A DNA stretch of 64,000 nucleotides, taken from NCBI GenBank assembly GCA_027923965.1, contig AP026969.1, forward strand, positions 4,092,001 through 4,156,000, in the 5' to 3' direction. How positions within the stretch are numbered: position 1 is the stretch's first letter; each line of letters opens with the position of its first letter. A program made the translations under genes and the position numbers. The DNA comes from Comamonadaceae bacterium OS-1 (lineage in GTDB: Bacteria; Pseudomonadota; Gammaproteobacteria; Burkholderiales; Burkholderiaceae_C). A model generated the notes under the pieces. It was not told the origin of the DNA and did no database searches. It saw nothing but the letters and a program-made list of their open reading frames with translations. Of the stretch, positions 1 through 13,602 are shown in pieces.

Positions 1-868
1 CATCCATGGCACGAAAGTCCTGCAACACGGCCGTGGCAGAGATGCCCAAAATTTCTTCCACCCGGGTGCTGATGTAGGTGTAGCGGCTGCGGCCATCGGG
101 GTAGCGCTGCAGCCGGTACACCACCAGGGGCAGGGCCGAAGTGATTTCGGAAAGGTCATCCTGCGCGGCACGCTGCACCGCCTCGGTCTCCAGTTTGGCA
201 CCGGCCTCCAGCAGGCGCAGTTGCTGGGCCTGGGCCTGGGCCCCGGCGGCTTCGCGCTGGCGGTATTGCAGGTACAAGGCCACCACCAGGCCCAGCGTCA
301 GCAGGCCCTGGAAGATGGTCAGCCAGCGGGTGGTGGCCACCTGGCGCTGCACCTCGACGGTGCGCCGGTCCACCATGGCCGACGAGGACTGGCTGGACTC
401 CAGCGACAGGCCCCGGATGGGGTCGCGCAGCTCGGCCAACCGCGCCTGCACCATGCGCAATTGGTCCGGGGTGGGCGGGTGGGCGGCATCGCGGTCAAAC
501 ACCGGGTCGGCCACCACCAGAAACTCCCGGATCGCCATGCGCACCGATTTGAGCAACGTTTGGTCGTGCAACAGGATCGCCGACTGGCCCAGGTCCAGCG
601 CGGCCACCCGGCTGTAAAACAGGTCGTAGCGCAGTTGCAGGTCTTCGGTGCTCAGGGTCTCGGAACCCAGCAGGCGGGCATCCAGCGCCCCGGCCAGGCG
701 GAAGTACTCCACCTCCAACTGCACCACGTTCCACACCACATCGCGGTCGGTGCGGCGGCTGACCTGGTTCAAGCCCTCTTGCTGGTAGTACTGAAAGACC
801 GCAATGGCCGCGTACACAGACACCAGCACGGCCACCAACAGGGCCAGGAGTTTGCTGCTTCGGGTCAT
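1..868 (-). CDS. Membrane-bound sensor protein, N-terminal part (cut by window edge)
   Basis: This reading frame starts at 868 and runs off the left edge, leaving about 289 residues. An in-frame TAA 33 bases upstream leaves only the ATG at 868 as a sensible start, although no clear ribosome site precedes it. The N-terminus begins MTRSSKLLALLVAVLVSVYA, a membrane segment. A region of about 150 residues that should face the periplasm follows, then a second membrane segment near residues 180-200 (WLTIFQGLLTLGLVVALY). After an Ala/Gln-rich helix, the last ~50 residues (LPLVVYRLQRYPDGRSRYTY, ending in EEILGIS) read as the start of a PAS domain. The catalytic output module lies outside the window, so histidine kinase, GGDEF or EAL are all possible. 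Family assignment is inference from the two-TM-plus-PAS layout. Confidence 0.75.
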   Translation of the reverse strand, partial: MTRSSKLLALLVAVLVSVYAAIAVFQYYQQEGLNQVSRRTDRDVVWNVVQLEVEYFRLAGALDARLLGSETLSTEDLQLRYDLFYSRVAALDLGQSAILLHDQTLLKSVRMAIREFLVVADPVFDRDAAHPPTPDQLRMVQARLAELRDPIRGLSLESSQSSSAMVDRRTVEVQRQVATTRWLTIFQGLLTLGLVVALYLQYRQREAAGAQAQAQQLRLLEAGAKLETEAVQRAAQDDLSEITSALPLVVYRLQRYPDGRSRYTYISTRVEEILGISATAVLQDFRAMD

Positions 869-970
869 AGGAGGGGGATCAACGACATCACAATGCGCTT
901 ACAAAAAAACACATTGTGGCGCATTTAAACCTGCTAAGCCACCGCCCCCACCGGTGCACGACGTCCGTTC

Positions 971-1040
971 TTTTGCTATGCTTTACAGAGCTGCTTACGC
1001 TGTAAGCATAAGCGTGAAAGGCACTTTTTATATAAAATTT
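971..1040 (-). repeat. Dispersed AGCAGCTAT-type repeat, copy 1
   Basis: A copy of the window-wide short repeat, in minus orientation. It contains the core (here AGCAGCTCT on the minus strand), an internal GCTTACGCTGTAAGC stem and AT-rich flanks. It ends directly at the stop codon of the metallopeptidase-like gene and separates that gene from the sensor gene downstream of it. Confidence 0.6.
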
Positions 1041-2210
1041 TTAAAGCTGTCGCGCCTGCAGCACCACGCAGTGGATGAACTGCAGCTTGGCCACCACCGG
1101 GGTGGTGAGCACAAAGGGGTAGAAGTCGTGCTCGCCCATGCTGCGCGACATCTCGTTGAGCACGCCGGTCAGCTCGACCCAGGCGTTGGCGATTTTCAGG
1201 AAGCTGTCGGCGCTGGGGTCGTCGGGCCGCCACAGGGCTTCGCGGGTGAAGGGGGCGTAGGGCAGCTCCACGTCCTCGGCATCCAGGCCAAAGCGCATGG
1301 CGGTGCCCAGGGTGTCCACCATGTGCAGGTAGTGGGCCCAGGTTTCGGCCCAGTCTTCCCAGGGATGGGTGCTGGCGTAGGTGCTCACATAGCGCTGCGC
1401 CCAGTCGGCGGGCGGGCCTTCTTCGTAATGGTGCTTGAGGGCGGCGGCGTAGTCGGCACGCTCGTCGCCAAACAGGGCACGGTAGTCGTTCAGCCAGGGG
1501 GTATCCACCACCAGCCGGTCCCAGTAGTAGTGCCCCACCTCGTGGCGGAAGTGCCCCAGCAGCGTGCGGTAGGACTCGCCCATCTGCGTGCGCACCTGCT
1601 CGCGGCGGGCATCGTCGGCCTCGTCCATGTTCAGGGTGATCAGGCCGTGGTCGTGGCCGGTGAGCACCGGTTTGTCGGGGGCCGGGCGCAAGAAGTCGAA
1701 GGCCAGGCCCAGCACTTCGGGCTGGTGCGCCAGGCGCGGCTCCACCGGCAGACCCATCACCATCAGCTGGGCCACCAGGTGGCGCTTGGCGATTTCCAAG
1801 GCCCGCCAGGCGGCCAGGTTCTCGGGCACGGTGGGGTCGGAGACGGTGCGGTTCAGGCTACAGGCCAGGCACACCGCACCGGCGTTGGCCTCGCCGGACA
1901 GCAGCCAGTTGCAGCCAATGGCGTGCAGGTTGGCACAGCGCCGGTAACGGGGGCCGTCGGGGGCCTTCCACAGCGTCCACAGGTCGGGCTGGTCCGCTAC
2001 GGCGGCCAGGGGTTCCAGGCGGGAGGTGTGGGTCACAAAACCCAGCGGCGTGTGGCAGGCCAGGCATTCGCTGTTGCGAAAGAACACCGGGCGGCCACAC
2101 TGGCACACATAGGCGCGCGAGCCCCGGATAGCACCGTAGTCCTCCTGGGGCAGGGTCCAGAAACTCTCGAACAGGGCGAAGGGGCGAAATACAGCGGTAA
2201 AAAAGTCCAT
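1041..2210 (-). CDS. Putative zinc-binding metallopeptidase (zinc ribbon plus HExxH)
   Basis: The 389-residue product has two metal-site signatures. Near the N-terminus there is a zinc ribbon with Cys at about 36, 38, 49 and 52 (CQCG and CLAC), followed by FVTHTSRLEPL. In the centre HEVGHYYW gives a gluzincin-type HExxH with H223, E224 and H227. The combination of an N-terminal ribbon and HExGHYYWD is typical of a conserved proteobacterial family of putative zinc peptidases of unknown substrate. The frame is open further upstream to 2378, but the ribbon family begins close to its cysteines, so ATG 2210 is preferred; the ribosome site there is weak. No signal peptide is visible. The gene diverges from preT, with about 240 bases between the starts. 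Confidence 0.75.
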   Translation of the reverse strand: MDFFTAVFRPFALFESFWTLPQEDYGAIRGSRAYVCQCGRPVFFRNSECLACHTPLGFVTHTSRLEPLAAVADQPDLWTLWKAPDGPRYRRCANLHAIGCNWLLSGEANAGAVCLACSLNRTVSDPTVPENLAAWRALEIAKRHLVAQLMVMGLPVEPRLAHQPEVLGLAFDFLRPAPDKPVLTGHDHGLITLNMDEADDARREQVRTQMGESYRTLLGHFRHEVGHYYWDRLVVDTPWLNDYRALFGDERADYAAALKHHYEEGPPADWAQRYVSTYASTHPWEDWAETWAHYLHMVDTLGTAMRFGLDAEDVELPYAPFTREALWRPDDPSADSFLKIANAWVELTGVLNEMSRSMGEHDFYPFVLTTPVVAKLQFIHCVVLQARQL

Positions 2211-2331
2211 GCGCAAGTCTATGTGCAGACAGGCCCGATTGTCTGTGCGCAGGAACACAGAGCAATGCACGGGCCACCCCGGTAGATTCCCTATGGGTCT
2301 GGCACGGTGGTTGCTATATCGTTTGCACTTC

Positions 2332-2347
2332 TTGACCGTTTGGTCAG
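2332..2347. promoter_or_regulatory. RutR-like operator upstream of preT
   Basis: TTGACCGTTTGGTCAG is a 16-bp near-perfect palindrome (TGACC-GTTT-GGTCA) 100 bases before the preT start. E. coli RutR recognises a TTGACCAnnTGGTCAA-type site (established knowledge), and a RutR-like regulator is encoded at 16597-17247. Related sites occur at 15545 and 20925. A possible -10 element TATATC lies just upstream at 2315-2320. Binding is inferred. Confidence 0.65.
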
Positions 2348-2446
2348 GATTTATTGGTTTTTGAACATCCCCAGCCAACGCCGGGCCCCGCGTGCCGCAC
2401 TTTGGTGCAGTGCCAGGGCCCGAATGCCCCAGCCACAGGAGTTACC

Positions 2447-3788
2447 GTGCCCGCCACCTCCCCCCCGGACATCCGCGCCGGCCGCCTCAGTGCCGCCCAG
2501 TACGCGCAGCACTTTGCCGATGCCACCCCGCCGCTGAACGCATCGCAGGCCATGCTCGAATCCGAGCGCTGCCTGTACTGCTTTGACGCGCCCTGCCAGA
2601 CCGCCTGCCCCACCGACATCGATGTGCCCAGCTTCATCAAGCGCATTGCCGACGGCAACCTGCGCGGCGCGGCCCGCACCATCCTGGAGTCCAACCCGCT
2701 GGGCGGCATGTGCGCCCGGGTCTGCCCCACCGAGGTGCTGTGCGAGCAGGCCTGCGTGCGCAACACCCAGACCGACACGCCCATCCCCATTGGCCGCCTG
2801 CAGCGCTTTGCGGTGGACGCGCTGATGGCCAGCCCGCAGCCCCAGGTGTTCACCCGCGCCGCCCCCACCGGCAAGCGCATAGCCGTGGTCGGCTCCGGCC
2901 CGGCGGGCCTGGCCTGTGCGCACCGCCTGGCACGCCTGGGCAACGACGTAGTGATCTTCGATGCCCAGCCCAAGGCGGGCGGCCTGAACGAATACGGCCT
3001 GGCCACCTACAAAACCGTGGACGACTTCGCCCAGCGCGAAGTGCAGTGGCTGCTGGACATCGGCGGCATCCGCATCCAGCACGGCTGGCGCTTTGCCGGT
3101 GCGGCCTCGCTGGACACGCTGCAAACCGAATTCGACGCGGTGTTTCTGGGCCTGGGCCTGTCCAAGGTGCAGGCGCTGGGCCTGCCGGGTGAAGACCTGG
3201 CCGGGGTGGGCAACGCGGTGGACTTCATCGCCGAACTGCGCCAGGCCGAGGATGTAGCCACCGTGCCCATCGGCCACCACGTGGTGGTGATCGGCGGCGG
3301 CATGACCGCCGTGGATGCCGCCGTGCAGGCCAAGCTGCTGGGGGCCAAGGTGGTGCACATGGTGTACCGCCGGGGTGTGGAAACCATGGGCGCATCTGCT
3401 GCCGAGCAAGAGTGGGCGCTAACCCACGGCGTGGTGCTGCACCAGTGGATGGCCCCGGTGGAGATTGTGGGCGCGGAGGGCCACGCCACCGGCGTGCGCT
3501 TCGCCCAGCAGGCGCTGGTAGACGGCCACGTGCAGCCCACGGGCCGCGAGCTGACTTTCCCCGCCGACATGGTGTTCAAGGCCATCGGCCAGAAGCTGGA
3601 CGACAGCCCGCTGCAGGGCACCGGCCTGGTGCTGCAAGGCGGGCGCATCGTCACCACCGCAGACGGTGCCACCAACCTCGCCAAGGTCTGGGCAGGCGGC
3701 GACTGCCGCGCCGGGGGCCGCGACCTCACCGTGGAAGCCGTGGAGCACGGCAAACGCGCTGCTGAATCCATCCACAAGGAACTGAGCC

Positions 3789-3796
<8 letters not shown>
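2447..3796 (+). CDS. preT: NAD-dependent dihydropyrimidine dehydrogenase, PreT subunit
   Basis: PreT is the flavin-bearing electron-transfer subunit that passes electrons between NAD(H) and PreA, which reduces uracil and thymine in the first step of the reductive pyrimidine pathway. The 449-residue product starts at GTG 2447 behind AGGAG at 2437-2441; the frame is open earlier but lacks such a site. It shows an N-terminal iron-sulfur domain with C42, C45, C50, C54 (RCLYCFDAPCQTACP) and a second cluster region CARVCPTEVLCEQAC. A FAD-binding GSGPAGLACAHRL follows near residue 145, then an NAD-binding GGGMTAVDAA near 285 and a C-terminal GGDCRAGGRDLTVEAVEHGK motif. It overlaps preA by 8 bases, so the two are translationally coupled. 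A RutR-like operator lies upstream. Confidence 0.93.
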
Positions 3797-6600
<2,804 letters not shown>

Positions 6601-6614
6601 AACAGGAACGCACC

Positions 6615-7862
6615 ATGACCCCGAACCTTGAATCCCTGCGCATCAACGGCCCGCGCCTGTGGGACTCGCTGATGGAACTGGCCCAGATCGGTGCCACGCC
6701 CAAAGGCGGCGTGTGCCGCCTCACCCTCACCGACCTGGACAAACAAGGCCGCGACCTGGTGACCCGCTGGGCCACCGAGGCTGGCATGTCGGTCACCATC
6801 GACAAGATCGGCAACGGCTTCATGCGCCGCCCGGGCCGCAACAACAGCCTGCCGCCCATCATGACCGGCAGCCACATCGACACCCAGCCCACCGGCGGCA
6901 AGTTCGACGGCAACTACGGCGTGCTGGCGGGCATCGAGGTGGTGCGCACCCTGAACGACCACGGGATAGAGACCGAAGCCCCCATCGAAGTCGCGTTCTG
7001 GACCAACGAGGAAGGCTCGCGCTTTGTGCCGGTGATGATGGGCTCGGGCGTGTTCGCCAAGGCCTTCACCCTGGAGCACGCCTACGCCGCCACCGACCTG
7101 GAAGGCAAGACGGTGCAAGGCGAGCTGGAGCGCATCGGCTACATCGGCCTGCAAGAGCCGGGCGACCACCCCATCGGCGCGTACTTTGAGACCCACATCG
7201 AGCAAGGCCCGGTGCTGGAAGACCATGACATCACCATCGGCGTGGTGCAGGGCGTGCTGGGCATCCGCTGGTTCGACTGCACCGTCACCGGCATGGAAGC
7301 CCACGCCGGCCCCACGCCCATGGCACTGCGCAAAGACGCGATGCTTGCCGCCACCCGCATCATGCAAGACGTGGTGGCCGCAGCCCACCGCCACCCGCCC
7401 CATGGCCGGGGCACCGTGGGCATGGTGCAGGTGTTCCCCAACAGCCGCAACGTGATTCCAGGCCGGGTGAAGTTCAGCATCGACCTGCGCAACAGCACCG
7501 ATGCCCTGGTGGACCAGATGGCCGCAGAAGTCAAAGCCTTCGCCGCCACCGTGGCCCAAGAGCACGGCGTAGAGGTAAAAATCGAGATGGTTTCCAGCTA
7601 TTCGGCCATCGGCTTCCACCCCGACTGCGTAGACGCCGTAGCCCGCGCCGCCGCCAAGCTGGGCTACTCGAACATGCCGGTCGTCTCCGGCGCGGGGCAC
7701 GATGCGGTGTACATGGCGAAGCTGACATCCAGCGGCATGATCTTTATTCCCTGCAAGGACGGGATAAGCCACAACGAGATTGAAGATGCGAAGCCTGAGC
7801 ACATTACGGCGGGGTGCAATGTGCTGCTGTATGCGATGTTGGAGCGGGCGGGGGTGGTTTGA
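6615..7862 (+). CDS. Zn-dependent N-carbamoyl-beta-alanine amidohydrolase family protein
   Basis: Predicted third enzyme of the pathway, releasing beta-alanine (or beta-aminoisobutyrate), CO2 and ammonia from the N-carbamoyl compound. The 415-residue product belongs to the M20-like family shared by beta-ureidopropionase, L-carbamoylase and allantoate amidohydrolase. Metal and catalytic motifs are GSHIDTQPTGGKFDGNYGV (H87, D98), WTNEEGSRF (E132, E133), ETHIEQGPVLE, AHAGPTPM and SGAGHDA. ATG 6615 has AGGAA upstream and lies 14 bases after the dihydropyrimidinase stop, so the frame's much longer upstream extension is not real. Sequence alone does not separate the three substrates; the operon makes ureidopropionase most likely. 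No transaminase for beta-alanine is in the window. Confidence 0.88.
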   Translation: MTPNLESLRINGPRLWDSLMELAQIGATPKGGVCRLTLTDLDKQGRDLVTRWATEAGMSVTIDKIGNGFMRRPGRNNSLPPIMTGSHIDTQPTGGKFDGNYGVLAGIEVVRTLNDHGIETEAPIEVAFWTNEEGSRFVPVMMGSGVFAKAFTLEHAYAATDLEGKTVQGELERIGYIGLQEPGDHPIGAYFETHIEQGPVLEDHDITIGVVQGVLGIRWFDCTVTGMEAHAGPTPMALRKDAMLAATRIMQDVVAAAHRHPPHGRGTVGMVQVFPNSRNVIPGRVKFSIDLRNSTDALVDQMAAEVKAFAATVAQEHGVEVKIEMVSSYSAIGFHPDCVDAVARAAAKLGYSNMPVVSGAGHDAVYMAKLTSSGMIFIPCKDGISHNEIEDAKPEHITAGCNVLLYAMLERAGVV

Positions 7863-7988
7863 TGAACCTTCGCGGAAAGAATATGAAGCTCATTGACCTC
7901 TAACCTAAGTATTCATTGCGCAAGGAGATCATGATTTGATAGCAAATCAGAAACATCCTAACCCTCGAAAGAAGTCTTGTTTCATTGC

Positions 7989-9176
7989 CTATGCCGTTTG
8001 CACAAACTGAGATAGCTTGCTAGAGACGAAATGATTGGGACGCCACCCAGTGAGTAGCTTCTCCACAAAGAAATTGTCGACAAACCCAGCTACAAATCCA
8101 GCAGCGGGATATGTCGCATCTAATGCCTGGGTCAGCACGTATCGCATACTTTTCGCCGGTAAGCGCTGTATCCAGTCCTCAGAAGATATGTCTCGCATGT
8201 AGGTTCGCACTAGGTTCTCGTCGGGATTCACCGCTTTCAGCCAATCCTTAAATCGCCCGGCACGGTCAAGCAACTTTAGAAACTCACTGAACGAACGCTC
8301 TCCCGAGTCAACGACCTCTGCAAGACTCGGTGTGTCGGGCAGGACGATGTCGGAAAAATGTTGGAGTGACTCACTGTTAATGTTTGACCTCCGCAAAAAC
8401 TCCACGTGTCTCGCTCGAATAATCGATGACGTTGCCGCCGAAGTTACGAAATCACCACCGTAAAACGAGGCCAAAGCTAAGTCGGCACGGGCATCCAAGA
8501 TATTGCTTAACAAATGCGCAATTGTTAGTGCTTCTACCGGCGGGGTGGCCTGCACACGCTTCCGATTTATCGACGGAAGATCGATATCGGTAAAGACGTA
8601 AAAGCCCAAGTCAGTATCGACAACCTCAAATTTCAAGTTATCCCCGACGGAATAGCCACCTTCAGTTGCGGCGACAACATTACGCAGTGCTCGTTTTGCA
8701 AAGTCGAGATCCAGTACGTCACGCATTGCTGCTGCCGTAATGCCTCCTTCAAGAAAGTGATTTCCCGAAAATTTACGAACAGGAACTCTCTCAAGGAATT
8801 GTTTGATGAACCGTTTTACTTCGCCTTTACTAACATCTTGGCGCTCCAGCTCGTACTGCAGTCGTTCTGCAGGCGATTTGAGTTGGATTCCGTCATTACT
8901 GCCAGACAGGGTAAAAGCTACAAAGTTGTGATGCTGAGATACCCCAACCGATGTGGTACTTGTACCTAACATCTCTTCGCAATAGACAGCTGACACTTCG
9001 GGTCGGTGCAACAAAGCCAAAACCCCACCAGTACCAATTTGTTTGATGAGCTGAAATAGCGTCATGCGATCAATAAAGATGTGCAATCGCTGGTAATAAA
9101 GCAGAGCTTCTGCAATTTGCCCAGCTGAAATTGGTGAGCCTCGCTCCGCTCGGCGTAAAACGATGTGTTCGAACAT
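7989..9176 (-). CDS. Protein of unknown function, GC-poor
   Basis: A 395-residue soluble protein that I do not recognise. It starts at ATG 9176 with GGAG about nine bases upstream. There is no signal peptide, membrane segment or familiar catalytic motif. The N-terminal third has hydrophobic helices (IFIDRMTLFQLIKQIGTGGV), and the middle contains alternating strands and helices (LGFYVFTDIDLPSINRKRV, ALTIAHLLSNILDARADLAL). The C-terminus has several aromatic-rich helices (AGFVAGFVDNFFVEKLLTGW). Base composition is visibly poorer in GC than both neighbours, with many A/T-ending codons, and the flanking gaps are AT-rich. It interrupts an otherwise metabolic stretch, so horizontal acquisition is likely. 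A role in defence or mobile-element biology is possible but unsupported. Confidence 0.75.
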   Translation of the reverse strand: MFEHIVLRRAERGSPISAGQIAEALLYYQRLHIFIDRMTLFQLIKQIGTGGVLALLHRPEVSAVYCEEMLGTSTTSVGVSQHHNFVAFTLSGSNDGIQLKSPAERLQYELERQDVSKGEVKRFIKQFLERVPVRKFSGNHFLEGGITAAAMRDVLDLDFAKRALRNVVAATEGGYSVGDNLKFEVVDTDLGFYVFTDIDLPSINRKRVQATPPVEALTIAHLLSNILDARADLALASFYGGDFVTSAATSSIIRARHVEFLRRSNINSESLQHFSDIVLPDTPSLAEVVDSGERSFSEFLKLLDRAGRFKDWLKAVNPDENLVRTYMRDISSEDWIQRLPAKSMRYVLTQALDATYPAAGFVAGFVDNFFVEKLLTGWRPNHFVSSKLSQFVQTA

Positions 9177-9232
9177 TGAAAGCTCCGTTAATTTCTTCGC
9201 TTCAGCCGCAGTTGACGTTACCTAATTTGACA

Positions 9233-10258
9233 CTAGATGTCGCTTCGCCACACCTTGAGCCTATCCAACAGCGTGGCCTTCAAATCGTCGTTAGCAAAGC
9301 TCGCATCAATAGATGTGTGTGCCACTGCCCGCGTCACCTCATCGGTCCACCCAAACGCCCTTCGGCACAGCGCGTACTCCCCCACCAAACTCGCACCCAG
9401 CAGCGCCGGGTCATCGGTATTGACGGAGACGCGAACACCCGCCTGCCGCAAACGCTCAATCGGGTGCGCCTCAATCGACGGATAAACCCCCAGCACCAGG
9501 TTTGACGTGGGGCACACACCCAACGGGATCTGCTGGTCGGCCAGCATCTGCACCAGCGCAGGGTCTTCGATGGCGCGCACGCCGTGGTCGATGCGGTCTG
9601 CACCCAGCAGGTTCAACGCGTCCCACACACCCTCGGGGCCGCTGGACTCGCCCGCATGCACAGTGCGGCGCAGGCCGGCACTGCCGGCCTTGCGGAAGGC
9701 CTCTGCAAACCGGGGGCCGGTGCGACCAGCGGTGGCCTCGTTGCCGTCTACCGATAACGCCACCACACGCGGGTGGCGAAGCGTGGTGAGCGCGTCCACC
9801 AGCTCAATGGCGGCATCGGCCGACTGGGTGCGCAGCAGGCTGACGCACAGGCCCACACCGGGTAGGCCGTCCTGCTCTGCCGCTGCGAAGCCCGCGTGGA
9901 TGGCATCAAGCAGGGCACCCAGGCGGCCGTGCCATGCATGCCAGTGGGTGGGGTTGAAGATGACATCGGCATAGCCCGTGCCATTGGCCGCCAGCCGCTG
10001 GCTGAGGCTGTAGCTCAGCTCCACCAGCCGGTCCTGGGTGCGGGCCAGGCCGCAGGCCAGATCCAGAAAACCCAGAAAGTCCGCCAGGCCCGAGAACTTG
10101 AACAATTCCTCTTGCGAGCGGGGCAAGGCCACGCCCTCGGCCTGCGCCCATTGCGCAATCAGGGCGGCTTCAAAGCAGCCCTCCAGGTGCAGATGCACTT
10201 CGGCCTTGGGCAACGCCTTCAGGCGAGTCTCTTCAGCGGATGTCGAGGGCTGGCTCAT
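9233..10258 (-). CDS. add: Adenosine deaminase
   Basis: The enzyme converts adenosine (and deoxyadenosine) to inosine plus ammonia in purine salvage. The 341-residue product has the family's zinc ligands H22 and H24 in KAEVHLHLEG, the VHAGESSGPEGVWDAL region, DRIDHGVRAIED, CPTSNLVLG and the SVNTDDPALLG aspartates. The start is ATG 10258, which overlaps the stop of the preceding DUF4287 gene as ATGA; the frame extends about 98 residues further upstream but that part is out-of-family and overlaps the DUF4287 gene. Adenine deaminase is a close relative and cannot be fully excluded. The gene sits between the two pyrimidine operons but has no RutR-like site of its own. Confidence 0.88.
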   Translation of the reverse strand: MSQPSTSAEETRLKALPKAEVHLHLEGCFEAALIAQWAQAEGVALPRSQEELFKFSGLADFLGFLDLACGLARTQDRLVELSYSLSQRLAANGTGYADVIFNPTHWHAWHGRLGALLDAIHAGFAAAEQDGLPGVGLCVSLLRTQSADAAIELVDALTTLRHPRVVALSVDGNEATAGRTGPRFAEAFRKAGSAGLRRTVHAGESSGPEGVWDALNLLGADRIDHGVRAIEDPALVQMLADQQIPLGVCPTSNLVLGVYPSIEAHPIERLRQAGVRVSVNTDDPALLGASLVGEYALCRRAFGWTDEVTRAVAHTSIDASFANDDLKATLLDRLKVWRSDI

Positions 10259-10470
10259 GGTTTTGCCTGGGCCAAGCAATACGCCACGATCGCATTGGCG
10301 TGGCCATGGCCCAGGCCGTGCTCGGCCTTGAGCCAGTTCACGATCTCCATGTGCTTCAGACCCGGCTGCTGCCGCACCAAGGCAAACCAATGCGCCATGG
10401 GCTGACCGTAGGTTTTCTCGATGGACGGGAAATACGAAGCTGGACCTTTGACCTTCTCGGTTGCTGCCAT
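10255..10470 (-). CDS. DUF4287 domain protein
   Basis: A small 71-residue protein matching the DUF4287 pattern: an N-terminal GPASYFPSIEKTYGQPMAHW followed by two helices (GLKHMEIVNWLKAEHGLGHG, HANAIVAYCLAQ). Function is unknown for the family. It has a strong ribosome site, AAGGAG, a few bases before ATG 10470. Its stop overlaps the adenosine deaminase start by four bases (ATGA), so the two are almost certainly co-translated. Confidence 0.8.
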   Translation of the reverse strand: MAATEKVKGPASYFPSIEKTYGQPMAHWFALVRQQPGLKHMEIVNWLKAEHGLGHGHANAIVAYCLAQAKP

Positions 10471-12925
<2,455 letters not shown>

Positions 12926-12955
12926 CTGGCAGGGGCCAAGGCACCGTGGGTGACG

Positions 12956-12996
12956 GCGCCCCGGGTGGAGCACATCGCGTGCGGCACCCGGGGCGC
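12956..12996. repeat. Perfect 12-bp inverted repeat downstream of katG
   Basis: GCGCCCCGGGTG at 12956-12967 is exactly complementary to CACCCGGGGCGC at 12985-12996, with a 17-base loop. No T-run follows on the plus strand, so it is not a classic intrinsic terminator; it may stabilise the katG mRNA end or assist termination. Confidence 0.6.
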
Positions 12997-13011
12997 AGGC
13001 AGATTTCAAAG

Positions 13012-13070
13012 AAAATCAGGGCTTTGTGCTTATCCAACAAGCGTAAGAAGCTCTAAATTCTGTAGCAAAT
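13012..13070 (+). repeat. Dispersed AGCAGCTAT-type repeat, copy 3
   Basis: Plus-orientation copy between the convergent katG and coiled-coil genes. The core is AAGAAGCTCT, preceded by GTGCTTATCCAACAAGCG and followed by AAATTCTGTAGCAAA. The same AAATTCTGTAG tail occurs in the copy inside the DUF3025 gene. Confidence 0.65.
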
Positions 13071-13092
13071 AAGTGCATCCGTTGTGCTTCGG

Positions 13093-13518
13093 CTATGCGC
13101 GCAGTTGGCGCAGCGCAGCGTTCTCGGCCTCCAGCGCCGCCACCCGCTGCTCCGCAGCCTCCAGAGCCAGCGTCAGGCGCTGCACTTCCGCCGCCAGCCC
13201 ATCCGCCACCTCGGTCACCCGCTCCCGCGTGCCGTCGCGGGTGTGGGCCAGTTGGGTGCTCAGGCCGTCGAGCCAGTGCAGGATGTCGACCCGCGTGGTG
13301 TCTTTGTGCAGCGGGGTTTGCAGCGTGGCTTTTTTGACGTCGGCGCGGCGGCACAGCTCCGACTGGGTGACGCGGCCATGGTTAAAGGGATAGACGCCAT
13401 GGTGCGCCGCGATCTCGGCCTCGATGTCGTGCATGGCCTGGCGCAGGCGCGCCAGCGCGGCAGCGGTGCGGGCGTTGGGTTTGTCGGCGGCAGGGGTTGG
13501 GGAAGCGTCGGTGGTCAT
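13093..13518 (-). CDS. Small coiled-coil protein with possible helix-turn-helix
   Basis: A 141-residue charged protein of unknown function. The middle segment VTQSELCRRADVKKATLQTP reads like a helix-turn-helix, and the C-terminal ~50 residues (EVQRLTLALEAAEQRVAALE, then AENAALRQLRA) form a clear coiled coil with leucine heptads. An HTH followed by a coiled coil recalls KfrA-like or transposon-accessory DNA-binding proteins, but the resemblance is general. No good ribosome site precedes ATG 13518. Repeat copies lie on both sides of the gene. Confidence 0.6.
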   Translation of the reverse strand: MTTDASPTPAADKPNARTAAALARLRQAMHDIEAEIAAHHGVYPFNHGRVTQSELCRRADVKKATLQTPLHKDTTRVDILHWLDGLSTQLAHTRDGTRERVTEVADGLAAEVQRLTLALEAAEQRVAALEAENAALRQLRA

Positions 13519-13532
13519 GGCAAAAATTTAAA

Positions 13533-13590
13533 CAAAATAGGCCTCTCGTGCTGATGGAATGGGCAAGAGCAGCTATTTATTTAATAGCAC
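13533..13590 (+). repeat. Dispersed AGCAGCTAT-type repeat, copy 4
   Basis: One of the best conserved copies: AAATAGGCC, a TCGTGCT...AGAGC hairpin, the GAGCAGCTAT core, then TTATTTAATAGC. It lies between the coiled-coil gene and the MYG1-family gene, which are in tandem on the minus strand. Confidence 0.75.
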
Positions 13591-13602
13591 CACTCCCATC
13601 CA

